A DNA stretch of 64,000 bases. It comes from Epiperipatus broadwayi (Eukaryota; Onychophora; Udeonychophora; Euonychophora; Peripatidae). The notes beneath the pieces were generated by a model. That model saw only the letters and a program-made list of their open reading frames with translations. It made no database searches and was not told the DNA's origin. Shown here in pieces: positions 47,177-59,600 of the stretch. Location of the stretch: positions 60,001-124,000 of the forward strand of contig JAQFVV010000457.1 in NCBI GenBank assembly GCA_028023455.1. Reading direction: 5' to 3'. The first letter of the stretch is position 1, and every line of letters begins with the position of its first letter. The translations under genes and the position numbers were made by a program.

Positions 47177-48050
47177 CACCTGGGTCTCGTTTTATGCGGT
47201 AGATAGGTTCCTCAGAAAATGCGCACAAAAGAAATCGCACAAAAATAAGACTTAACTTAACCTTGAAAAATGGGGGATAGGTTCTGTCATTTTCAGAAAT
47301 TGCATAAAAGCAAAGCAACAAGGAAAAATTACTTTAAAATTCGCATTAAAAAAATAAGGAAAGAAAGTATGACTAATAAAAATTTCAAATATTTGAAAAA
47401 AATTAATACAAGATAAACTTTTTTTATTAACTACAGTATTTAATTTTACATTTTTTCATACATATTTTAATCATTACTGCTATTTAACAATATGCGTTCG
47501 TTTGTGAACTGGTAAGAAATCAGATTTGTGATACGATGTACAACTAGCGCCACTTTCAGTCTTGTGCTGTGTTAATGGTTTTCTATTTCTATATTAAAAA
47601 AATGAGATCACAATCAAAACAAAAAGATTATACATTATCATTAGAAAGATTATTTTCAGTTTACAAAATCAATAAAATCTTCATTATTATTTATTTTAAA
47701 AATCTAAAAAATTCTTTATTTCTGTTATATCTAACAAAATACGTTTTAAAAGTTTAAAATTTTTGAATATTTATTGAAATATTTTGATAATTACTCATTA
47801 GTATAAGTAGGTTATTTACACAGAAGCTAAGATTCTAAATACAGCTTCAGGCCATATTAACGTTAGCTGCTAATATAACATTATATTTTTGAGAGAAAAA
47901 AAAGTATTTCAAGTCAAAATAAGTTATTAATAATTTAAATTTCTTGATATCTAATAAGTATAGTGAAATATGAAAGATATTAACAAGAAACATGAATCGC
48001 ATAACTTCAAAATCGCATTAAAATAATCCGCATAAAATGAGACCCAGGTG
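47177..48050. mobile_element. pogo/Tigger-like MITE, 874 bp
   Basis: The ends are inverted copies (CACCTGGGTCTCGTTTTATG on the left, its near-complement on the right), flanked by TA at 47175-47176 and 48051-48052. The subterminal text (GCGCACAAAAG...AATCGCA on the left, TCGCATTAAA on the right) and the ATACCTCGTTTTAT-like ends resemble Tigger elements. A 62-codon frame inside (47569-47757) has no transposase motif. Confidence 0.8.
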
Positions 48051-48052
48051 TA

Positions 48053-49959
48053 AATGTATATAAAAAGTTTATATAAAAAATAATTAATTCTTATCACATT
48101 ATTAATTTAAGAAATATATCAGAAAAAAATTCTAAAACATCAGAAATGACACAATGAACTATTTCCAAAACAATTAGAATGAACATCACAATTCTTCATT
48201 ATGTATTCATTCTCTTTATAGAATATATTAATATAGTTTTCTTTCTTTTTTTTTTTAATTTCATAAAAATTGCAATTTTAAAATTAAAAAATGCACAGAA
48301 AAATACACATTTTTCATTTTACTCAATTGTTATCCTTTATTATATTCACCAAATCCTTATCATAATTTAGAAGTTAACTTTATGTGTTGTAATTATATAT
48401 CTATATAGATGGGTTTTATAGAGACAAATTTGGGATTAAAAAAAAATCACATTCCTTGTTAGTAAACAATCTTAAATTATTTTTCTACATAAATACTTTA
48501 AATACTAAGAGATTCATACAAATGCAGGTTTTAGAACCTTCCAAAAAGAAACTACGAGAGTCTGAATCCAGAGTAAGTTTATTGCCTGTGGAAATCATCT
48601 CATACATCCACTTGTTTTTATGACTGCTATGACAGTTCATGCTGAATTGAATATCTATCATTTCTACATCATCATGTTTTTATAGATCTTGATATGGAGA
48701 TCTATTTATAAAGAATAACCAATCATATCTCTTCATTACATTGTGTTTTACCATACTGCAACTCTAATATTGAAATCTATATGGTTTTATTAAAAGATTA
48801 TAATTAAATGCTCCATAAAACTAAACAAATTTCTATTAGATTTATGAAAATCTGTATCTTACAATGTAGTACCATTACAAAAGTTAACTTACAAAAATTC
48901 AAGTTTTCACCAAAGTAACTCATTATAAGTTTCACAAGTATAAATCTTTATTATTAAATTGGTGTATTTCAAAACAATTTTTTTCTAATATGAATGCTGC
49001 AGTATGAAAGCAGTTACATCATAACCATAAAAACAAAAAATGGATAATTACAAGTTTGACATATTCAGAAGAATCATTATATCCCAACAACTAAAAAAAA
49101 TAATCAAAAGAAAGCTTTCCCTCCATGTGATATTAGCATGATTAGGACAGCCATATGGTACTTTTTTAGATCAATCATTATTGATTGCGTGGATACAAAG
49201 CTATTGTATTTTAGAACATACTGAACTAAGTTCCTCCCAAGGTACTAATATTATTTACAAATATCTTTCAATATAATAATGTTTTAATTCATATAGTTCC
49301 TACAGTCAAAAATTATATTGAAGAATACATGGAAAATAGAAGATATCATTCATAATTTCTGATTTAAATATTATTGAGCCTCCATGGATCATTTTTGAAT
49401 AAGTGAAATTAATGTGCAAATAATATTCTTCTAGATATTGTTAAAATATTTTGTATTCCATCCTACACAGAGTATAAGAAATTTTTGACATAATAATGAC
49501 CTATTCCATCATTTATTCAATCTCAATATATTTTTTATGTTATTTCACCAAACAAATCACACATATTAAACATATATAACTGTATGTTTTGAAAAATTAT
49601 TTAGCATCAAAATCCCAAATATGATTTCATAAAAAAAATACTCAAAATCAATTATGCCATAAGTGAAAAAAATCTTTAAATAAATAAATGACTTTATTGG
49701 AAAGAAAAAAAATACAATGAAAGATATAATTCATTAAAATAAGTCTGAGTTTTAAATCGAATAAATTTAACTATTAAGATGTTTAGCAAACTATATACAG
49801 CACTGACATTTATAACATGATTTTATAAATATAAAATAATTTATCCAGAATAGAAAGTTTTTTTTTTTAACTTACTCCACATCAAATCTTTATGGGGGGG
49901 GGGGGGGAATAAACAGAAGACATAGATGTTATAAAACAGAAATAAATTTAATATTAGTA
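48053..49959. other. AT-rich intronic stretch
   Basis: No gene, paired repeat or known element was recognised. A 14-base G run lies at 49894-49907, close to the SINE. Confidence 0.5.
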
Positions 49960-50079
49960 GTCAAGCGTTGTTAGCCGAGAGGTCAGTGCAGCTGCCTTGC
50001 AAGGAAGCAATTGGTTGCAGACAGTTATTGTGAGTTCGCTTCCTGGCCGATACTATGACATATGGAAAAAAAAAAAAAA
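49960..50079 (+). mobile_element. tRNA-derived SINE, about 120 bp
   Basis: The element has a 12-bp target duplication, TTAATATTAGTA (49948-49959 and 50080-50091), and a poly(A) tail. An A-box-like TTAGCCGAGAGGTCAGTG lies near 49971 and a B-box-like GAGTTCGCTTCC near 50032. The anticodon arm-like CCTTGCAAGG would place TGC in the loop, suggesting an Ala-type tRNA head, though about 20 extra bases before the B box distort the cloverleaf. It is a recent insertion. Confidence 0.88.
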
Positions 50080-50677
50080 TTAATATTAGTACTCTGGAGA
50101 AGATGAAGTTACAACAATAATTCAAAAGTGAATTTAAAAAACTTTAGTTTTGAAATAATGTTCTTATATCTGAAGTTTACTATAATACTATATAACATTA
50201 TCTTAAATTTTTGATTGGGTGAGTTTTCTATTATTACTACAATTTTTTTGTAAATGCCCAATCATGTGATATTTTAACAATTAAATAATCTGTTAGCTTA
50301 ACAGAATGGTAAACATAGTGGACTAAAAAGTTAAAGGCTTCTGGATCCATTCCTAAGAAAAATGAGAAATATATATCATAGTTTAGTCATTTGACTTTTT
50401 GAGCAGATCACATGATTGCTTTATTCATTTTTTTATTAAATTAAAATTTTTATAAATTTTTACAAATGAAAGTAATCAAATTGTAATTTCTATTTTTTGA
50501 TAAACAATAAAATAATTTGCTTTTCTAAAATATTTTCAGATATATATTTCTCAGGATTCATCAACTGAAAAATATAATGCATTACTTTCAAAAAGAGAAA
50601 AAATTAAAATAGGAACTCTAAAGTTCATCACTCTACCTCAAAGCTTAATTACAATAAATAAACAATAAAATAATAAC

Positions 50678-50776
50678 CAGGCCATGAATGTTTGCCAAAC
50701 CAATGTCCACCTACTGATGCAGCCATGTCTCCTACTCCAATGGCTATTAAACCACTAAACCAAACCAAGTATGTCT
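50678..50776 (-). CDS. DOLK: Dolichol kinase, internal coding exon
   Basis: Exon of 99 bp on the minus strand. The acceptor is TTTTATTTTCAG (plus-strand CT at 50777-50778), and the donor is GTTATT (plus strand AATAAC ending at 50677). It encodes ETYLVWFSGLIAIGVGD, then MAASVGGHWFGKHSWPG. The GVGD-x-AAS segment and the WPG that ends it match the best-conserved part of dolichol kinase, just before KKT-x-EGT in the next exon. In the usual animal protein this lies about 100 residues from the C-terminus, as here. Upstream exons, which should carry the Asp-rich and HIYLL-type segments, were searched for by eye to the window's right end and not found. Confidence 0.9.
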
Positions 50777-53700
50777 CTGAAAATAAAAAACATTAAAAGA
50801 GAAATAAAAAAAACAATTGTTTTCAGTAAAAAACAACAACAGACAATTAAATCAGCAAACATATATATATATTTAAAGAGAATATCATTAATACAAATAT
50901 AAAAATACTAATAATTTGAACATTTCTAATGTCTGGATACTTAAGTGATAAATTATTAGTATATATACATATTAAAAGACTAACAATCACTGTATAGTAA
51001 ATAAATTTGTAGAGAAGACATATTTTTAAAAAAATATACACTAAATACCCATAAATTACTAAGCCTATCTTTTTGTTCTTTATTAATTCAATAGTTCTCT
51101 TTAATTTATGATTACTATTGTAATTTTTTTAAAAAAAATGATATTTAATTGCTAAATGAAATGGAGAATGATAAAAAAAAAAAAAAAATACTAAAAAAAG
51201 AATAAATATTTCAGTCTTCTTGATCTAAAAAAATATATATATCCAATTGCTAAATGAAGAAAAAAAAGAATTCCTTAAAAAGAAGAATAACTAAATTTTT
51301 TAAAGACTTCTTGATTTTTAAAAAAGTACACTGAATTGCTAAATATAGAAGAGAAAGAAATCACTTAATACTCTTTTATAAAAAATTTGTGCTGATATAA
51401 TATATATATTAGTTTTATATTATTAATAATAAACTATATATATAAAGTAATTATATGCAAAACTATGAAAATTTATTATTAATGCTTATCAGTTATTTAA
51501 AAAACCCATAATAGCCCTGGAACAAAAAATTTCAGATGAATGGTACTTGTAACTTTATTTAAAAATGTGAATATTTCCTTAAAGTAAATAATAAATAATC
51601 CACACATTTTTATAAAATATTTTAGTGACATTTTCAGATGTGAATTAAATCAAAAGTTCAACAAAAGTTAATATTAATGACCAAATCAAGTACTATACAA
51701 TTGTAATAATGTTATAAAAATGGCTGATAAATATTTACTAAAAAAAGAGGGGGGGGGGATAAAAACCTATTAAAAGACAAAATGAATGAAAAAATATTTA
51801 AAAAAAAAACAAACAAACAAAAAAATTGATTTCAAAATAAATAAAACTGCCAAATCTATTTTAATTAATCATATATATGTACTAATCATCAGCTACACAA
51901 AAGTTATTGCTAACAATTATTATTTTAAAAAATGTATGTAAAACATGTCTATATAATATTTTGATAAATTGTGTATAGTTTTATTTCTCTGCTCTGTCTA
52001 AACAATAGTTTTTTAAAAACAAAAGATGTTTAAAATAATAGACTTTTCTAAATAACATTCTGCTAATCCAAATATCAAATTATATTGGTAAAATATACAA
52101 TAGGATTTGTGATGATTGCATAAAAAAAAAAAAAAAACCAGCATAAAAGAATAAACAATTTATTAACTTGCTAAAATCCCTGCTTTATGAAAATATTAAA
52201 AGCAATTTAGACCATGTCACAACCTATATTTATTATTACTATAAGACTTTGCTCTCTGTAAAAATTAAAAGCAATTTAGACCATGTTATAGCTTATCTGG
52301 ACTTATTATTATGTTAAGACTTTGGACTATTCATATGCTAAATGTAGTAAGACTTTGAACTTTTCCCATATCAAATACAATACACATATAACCATGATAA
52401 ATGCATTCTTGCACTTGTAATGGTCACTTTTTAAAAGTTAGTAACTAATTAATTTCTGAATTAAATACACCCATTTAACTCAACAAAATCATATATTCTT
52501 TCAATTTGATTTCAGTGTTTGAATAATTAGAAAAACTCAGCCACAACCCACTATAGAAAACTGGATTGCTCCATTTTCACGGCAAGTAAAGAAGGCTATT
52601 ATAAAAATAGATATTTTCTTTTACAAGTAAGAAAGGTTTGTCACAAACAGGTATAAATAAGATATATATACATATACCAAGAATATCTGCAATTACTATT
52701 TTTATCACTAGTATATGGTGAAGTATTAATTGGGCAGATGAGCATTTTGTAATTTAATGTCAATAATCCCAGTAGATAATCAATTAGTTCTTTTAAACAA
52801 ATGCAACTGTAAGATCAGCCTAGGGTGACTTCACTGCTAGGCTTAGCCAGGTATGGTTAATCAGCATGGTGATCAAAAAAAGTAGTCGATTATTTCAATT
52901 CTACTTAATCATGCCAGGTCAAATATGAGAAAATCATAACACTCCATGATTTCCTAAAGAAGCCATTATTCAAACAATTTTTATTATGTTCAATGACTAT
53001 TAACTGGATCACATGACTCACTTGTAAAGGTGCAATTAGGAAAGGTTTAGCTTAGAATAAGCATGAAATTTAAAAATATCAAGCATCATCCGCTCGTATT
53101 CCACAAGACTTTCACTTATTTCAAGCAGCCCTCCTTCCCACCCAAAAAATACTATTACAGTAATGAAAATAGAATAGTTATCACAAACATAAATACTAAA
53201 GCAACTGAATTACTTGACAGCAATCTGAAAATTTATAAAGATTGGTGCCCTGTGCAAATAAAAAAATTAAGTAGCTAAAGTTGAAAAGTAAAAAAAAAAA
53301 AAACTATCTAAAGAAACAAATGAAATAAGAATCAATCTGCATCAGTAAAACAGAGATTGATCATTAGTAATGAATCATTAAAACATTCCATACTTAATAA
53401 TAACTTCAAAGTTTCCCCCATGTCCAAAAAACACCATGAAATTATTTATTAAAAAAAAACAAAAAACAAAGTAATTCAAAGATTGATTTTAAAAAAAAAA
53501 CAGTCTGAAGATCTAAGATATTAATATAATGCCTTTTTGATATAAGAATAAGTGAAAGTTACCATGTGCTCTTTTATAATTTTGTATATAATCAAGAGCA
53601 ATGTACTCTGCTATTTGGTCAAAACTGATTTAAACTATAGACATTGACTTGAATTTAAACAAAAAAATTGTTATTGAAAAGTAAGTACATATTAGGTTTC

Positions 53701-54149
53701 CAAATTATCTGAAATTGGCTTACACATGGTAATATTATCACTAATGAGAATAATGCTTAGAGATTATGCATCACCAATTGCATGCCAGGAAAAATGAGTG
53801 GGTCAGACTGCTTGAGATAATCAACAAAACAAACAACAGTATTTACTTACGAAGTAATCACTAGATTGCTTTCAGTAAAGCAGGAGAATTTATATTTAAT
53901 TAATAACTAATATAAGAGATCAGTATAAAACTACTCTCATTTTACACAATTGGATTTGCTATCAATCCATCAGATTTCAAACAATCTTAAATCAGGTAAA
54001 AATTTTGATGCTAACTACTCACATTGGATATATTTCCAAAAGATACTCATCCTTACAGAAAAATGAAGAAGATGATTCCATATTTTCATCACTAGATCTA
54101 AAATCACAGTTAAAAAATATATAATATGGAAGTTTGCAAGAAATTAGAT
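50777..54149. other. AT-rich stretch upstream of the dolichol kinase exon
   Basis: No further exon or element could be supported. A 10-base G run lies at 51749-51758. A 71-codon frame at 53063-53278 (plus strand) has no motif. Part of 53900-54149 may belong to the decayed gypsy that follows. Confidence 0.5.
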
Positions 54150-55420
54150 GAATTTAGATAAAACTTAATTCTGATAAATGTATATGAAATGCTTGAAAAA
54201 TTAATTCCCTGATACATATAATATCAGAACAGAAAAATTACCATCATCATAAAAACTTGAGGGAATCAAGGACAATCTAATACCAGTAATAATGTTTATC
54301 TGGATTAATTAATATCTTTAATAATGTTGGAAAAAGGATAGCACATATCCTGAATGAATGCTTTAAAACTTTTTACAAAAGAATCAAATAAGAACTCTGA
54401 AAAAAATATTCAATTTCCCTAAAGAATGGTTCAGCTCAGCTAAGCTATTGATTTATTGCAATAGCTATTTGAAAGAACCCTTAATGATCAATGATTGCTT
54501 AAGTAGAGTTGGCACTGTTGACAATATCACATTATGATAAAAAATTCCAATAATATTGGTCTTTAAGATTTTTTCAGAACCAAGAGAAATTATAGTCAAT
54601 TAGACAAAAAAATACTGGAAATTGTATTTATGATGTAAAAGTTTCAATGGCATTATGGATGATCATTCAAAATTATAACAGATCATAATCCATTACTGGG
54701 CATAATTTTAAGTTCAAAGAACATTCTAATACATCTAAGTGCTCATATGAAATGTTCACAAAGGATATTGTAAGCTTGTGACTTTTAACTAACTACTAAG
54801 AAAAGAGGATTAATACCTTATGCTGATGCTTTATTAAAACTACTTAATGGGAGTAAAAACTTTACCAAGAGGAGATAAAAATAAATTACATAGATACCCT
54901 TCAGTCATTAGATTGTTTCCAACTGGACTAAATAAAATCAAAACTATCAATATCTCCTAAGACTGCCCTGTCCAGTTATTCTAAAATCTTCCAAAAGATT
55001 CTAGAATATATGAGAGAAACTTTTTATAGCAAAAAATTTTTCTCTTGGAAAATGATGTTATTTATCTCACAAAATAAAATAAAACCCTAGATTTGATTCA
55101 CAATGATCATCCATCGGCTTATTGTGACATATCGTGATCAAGACTAAACAAAAATTTTGAAAATAAAAATATTAAGAGACATAATTATCGCATTGTAAAA
55201 TGCACTTTTTCCACTAAAATATGTCCTATAAATTCAAGCAACAGATCCACCTAGGACTCATCCAGATAACATTTTCCTAATAGTACTTGATGTATTTTCA
55301 TACTGAACTCAATAAAAATTTGTCAAAAGTAATAAAAAATATTCAACAACTCAGGGAAATTTTAGCATCCACATAATACCAAAGTCCATTATTTCATTCT
55401 GCTTTGAATAAAATATATGA
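54150..55420 (+). pseudogene. Heavily decayed Ty3/gypsy pol (RT end, RNase H, integrase)
   Basis: The family order can be followed through many stops and shifts. An RT-end pattern, NSDKC...NA.KINSL.HIISEQ, lies near 54170-54240, followed by a degraded primer-grip/FLG stretch. RNase H text KIITDHNPLLGI appears near 54670-54705, with PYADALLKLL (pattern NADALSRLP) near 54820. Integrase has LHDDHPSAY near 55100 and FLIVLDVFSY then IIPKSII near 55275-55395. The spacing agrees with gypsy pol. It is far older than the 36-45 kb copy and of a different subfamily. No LTRs were identified. Confidence 0.75.
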
Positions 55421-56092
55421 AACTACAAATATATGATATTAACAGCTATTGCACATCAATTATTCCTTAATACAATAACAACAGAAAAGTTTTCTTTTCA
55501 CTGAGGGATTCTTCAGCCTATCTTTTTTGATCATAGCAATTAATTTATTATAAACTAAAACTAATCCCCAATTTGTAAAGGCTCACTCTAGATACAAAAC
55601 AAAATAAGTAGGACATGAGTTTAAAAAAAAAAAAAAAATTAGTGCACTATTAATAACAGCAGCTCAAAAAAAATTTCAGAAAAAACAAATGACTGAATTA
55701 TAGCAATAAACAACATTACCACAACTCAAATATATGTGAATATATCTATCTATTGCCATGATATCAACTGAAGAAACATCAACAAAATATGAATTCCTCA
55801 AAGAACAACAAACCATTAACAACTCTATAGAGATGGAAGATGAACAATTTATTTAAAAAAATGTTTACTAATTGAAAACAGTTCAAATACAACAGAGTAC
55901 AATTTAGCCACTAGAATAAAGAGAAATATGCAATGTTATGTCTATTCTAGTCAATCAAATAAATATATACAACATTTAGAATGAAAAATTAATTTTATTA
56001 ATAATGACTACATAGTATTTTAATAAAATAAAATTTTAATTGCATGTTTAGTACTTTTTTTAAGACAACAGATATTTGGAACAAGTTGTATT

Positions 56093-56255
56093 TATATATT
56101 GCACTATTTCCATCATCTTATATAAGTATTGAATGCCTTTAGAAAAATTTAACTTTACTTAAATACTCCAAATACATTCAACTGCCAGTAATAGCATACA
56201 GGTATACTAACCTGGGTGTAGATGATGGAAATAGTCCAATATAAAAATACAACTA
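56093..56255. mobile_element. Palindromic MITE, family M1, copy 2
   Basis: Left end AAGTTGTATTTATATATTG then ACTATTTCCATCATCT; right end AGATGATGGAAATAGTCC then AAATACAACTA. It matches copy 1 at 4170-4382, but the inner part of the right arm is missing, so only the termini pair. Similarity continues past the right end (ACCATCATCACAAACTT). Confidence 0.75.
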
Positions 56256-56404
56256 AACCACCATCATCACAAACTTCGGGAACACATTTGAAACAAGTGT
56301 TTACTAAACAACAAGCATGTGCGATCAATATTTTCTAAACATCATCCTGCAAACTACTTTCATCCAAATGTCAAACTATTATACTCCAAAGACTAATCAT
56401 GAAA

Positions 56405-56653
56405 GAATATGAAAGTTAGTCCACTAATGATTACAAATTTAGAAACAACTCTTGAATGTGATCTTATTTTAGATATTAATGATAAAGATATAAAAAGGTC
56501 AAAAAAATCAACATAGAGAATAAACCAGAATATGAAATGTTAGTCCACCGACAATAACAAATTTAGAAACAATTCTTGAATGTGATCTCATTTTAAGTAT
56601 TAATGACAAAAATATAAAAAGATCAAAAAAATCAACATAGAGAATAAACCAGA
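56405..56653. repeat. 123-bp tandem duplication
   Basis: Two units, starting at 56405 and 56528, run from GAATATGAAA to AATAAACCAGA. They differ at roughly one position in ten to fifteen, so the duplication is not very recent. The first unit is open in one plus-strand frame (ITNLETTLECDLILD...), without a recognised family. Confidence 0.85.
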
Positions 56654-59600
56654 GAAGGCATATGCTTACTTTTCTTAATTTTCATAGACACCAAAAGCAA
56701 TTAATAAAAGCATGTTATAATTTATCCAGATCTTATTTTACCATGAACTAAATACACTAATGTGTAAATAATTATAAAATGGATTCTTGTATTTGATTTT
56801 GAAACATTTGACATTTAAAACATGTGTAATTTCTATAAATGATTATATTTATTTATTTATTGATATTTAAAATAATAAGCCATATTCATTTTTCATTTGG
56901 TTTCAATACATAGTAAATACAAAACAAAATTATAAATTATGAAAATATATATAAAATGCAGACAAATATATATATAAAACCAATTAAGAATGGAAAGAAT
57001 TTAAGAAGGGAAAAACAAGAAGTTTAAAAGACTAAAAAAACATGTATAAAAATTTAAAAAAAAAAAAAGATTACAACAGATAAGAAAAAATGAGAATAAA
57101 AAATATGAATAAAGAAAATAAGAATATTGGACAAAAAAAATGATTACAGGAATAAAAATGGTAAAACAATCATGAAACCAGTTTACGAAATCAGCTTGTA
57201 TTCTTTTATTTCTGTATATCAAGATATCAGAGAAAATTAAAAAATACAAGGAGGTTAATTTTCAATAAGAAAAGCAGATATCTGAAATATAATAATTATA
57301 TACCAAAAGCAATAATATCCACAATGTTATTGATGGCCACTGCAGAATGGCATAAAAGTGATTAATGACTGATATTTCCTCAATGTGGAATCACAAATCT
57401 AAATGCTGCTTTGAAATTTTTTGCAAAAAACTAAAAATTTCTCAAGCAAACAGTATTTTTTCAAATAGCTGACCCATAGTCAATCTAAATAATCATTCAA
57501 TATTAATAGGTAAATGATTGTCTGTCATCTCAGATAGTAAGTGAAAATGTAAACAATTGTGTTGATAACATAAATCCAGTTGTGATGGAAATAAATAAAT
57601 AAAAAAAAAATAAGACTTGCATTTTATTTTTTACCATAAATGAAGAAAGCATCATCTATTTATAAGTATTAAGTTTTTGATTTTATCTTTACCCCCACCC
57701 CACCCAACCCATTAAAGCAAAGATTTTCCTTAAAGATCTATTACAAAAATATTTTTACCTCTTCAAACAATTGGAAATCATTATAGTCTATCAGCTCTCA
57801 AATCTCATTCTGTCTTATCCCATTTCTATTTAAGATTTATAAAAATAATGTGAGAAAGAAATTATTTGTTGCTTCTTACAACACTATTATTCCGTATAAA
57901 TTTTCTTTGTAATATTCCGCTGTATCATTTATATTCTCCATTTTATTTTAGAATCCAATTTCTATGTTAGTCAAAAGCTTTACTCTTTAAACTTAATGGC
58001 ATACTTCATTTAAATATAATATTAAGTCTACCAAATGCAGTTCACATCATTGTAATTTTATACATTTCTTTTATTACACTTGTTTTCTTTGACAATAAAC
58101 AATAAAAGTAATTATTATTATGACATTATTCATTTCGTGTGTCTAGTCTTTCCTTAATCTGCCCAAATACAGTGCGCCACGATTGTAAAAAATATCTATA
58201 AAATCAGAGATGATCTAGGTAATCACTATTTATCTTGGAGATCTTTATTTGTCAATTTGAATTTTTATAATTTTTTTCTATTGTTAATTAATACGTATGA
58301 AAAAATTGAACCACTTTAGTGTACAATTTGATCTAACTTGAAATTTTTAATAATTCCATATAAATTTTATTAATAAAGTGGCATTGTTTGTGAATTTTCT
58401 TAGTAATTTTAATATGACTTATTTTTTAAAACATTTGTCTCAGATTATATATATGTTAAAGTGAAGAGTTTCAAGAATAAAAGTCAATATATATTTTGAG
58501 GTCACTGACGTATACATTTGTTTGTGTGTTGTTAATATCAACATTATAATGAAGTACTGATTGGATGTTGCAGATTATCAGATCAGAATATATAATTCAA
58601 GAATATTGCAGAGATACCCCTTCCCCCCTACATGACAACTGGCATGATCCATTTGAAACACATGTATAAGGCTAATATTAACTACATCTATACAAGTATA
58701 AATGCAAAATAAATAGTCATTTATATACACATATGCACATGTAAGAAAAAAACATTTTCATAATTAATAAAATCTAAACACATGGCAAATATACAATTAT
58801 TCCATCTTTGAATTATTACATTTACTATATTTGTAGATAATCCATAATACAAAATCCATTTCTAAATTCTCCAGTTCTTAAGTTTATAATTTTATAAATT
58901 TCCATCAACTTTTTATATAATAGCAGTACAAGTATATTTTTCAAGTTGTTTTAAATATTTTGAACAATAGAATGATACTGAACTTATTAATTTTTAAAAT
59001 GCTATATTATTTTTCTTACAGTGACTCAAATTTTCACAATATTTCTTCTAACCAATTTGAAATTCATCTTTATCTATCAAAACCACCCTTACTATTAAAT
59101 GTATCCAGAAAAATATAATTCCTATAAAAAGATGAAAAGAGATTGTGATCTTTGTGCACTGCTTTCTATTATAAATCTAGTTTCCATCTAATTATTTTAA
59201 AACTCAAAGACGATGCTTTCCTATACTTTCTTTTTGTCCAAAATTTATTGAACTTTTCCTATTTTCAGTGTTTTTGTGTGTGTGTGTGTGCAAGTAAATA
59301 TCATTAAATTGCACAAAAAATATTTGGCACCAACCGATTATAAATCCATTAATCTCACTCAATATAAACATCAATAAAAATTGTATTGACTTTTCAACTT
59401 TTCTGTATTTTCATTATAACTTTAATATTGCCAGAATATTTTTATCCTTTTTAAAAATTTTATCTCACGGCCAAATTCATATCTTCTATAATGTGATAAT
59501 TCAGTCCAATATTCAAATCATTTAAATTTTACAAGTTTTTCAGAGTGACAAATATATTTTAAGCTTTATTTGAAATACTGACAATTGTTGATCAAAATTT

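Larger units (their letters stand above)
34080..50677 (-). other. DOLK: Dolichol kinase intron of about 16.6 kb
   Basis: This intron joins the exons at 50678-50776 and 34002-34079. The splice sites are GT...AG on the minus strand and both exons are in phase one. It contains a TIR element with a tandem duplication, a full-length gypsy element in the opposite (plus) orientation, a hAT MITE, a pogo-like MITE and a SINE. Confidence 0.85.

Noticed and set aside
49960-50079. Functional tRNA-Ala gene
   Set aside because: An insert before the B box, the poly(A) tail and the 12-bp target duplication identify it as a SINE.
53850-53900. Possible DOLK exon donor (TTC|GTAAGT on the minus strand)
   Set aside because: The upstream sequence has stops in the relevant frames and no family motif.
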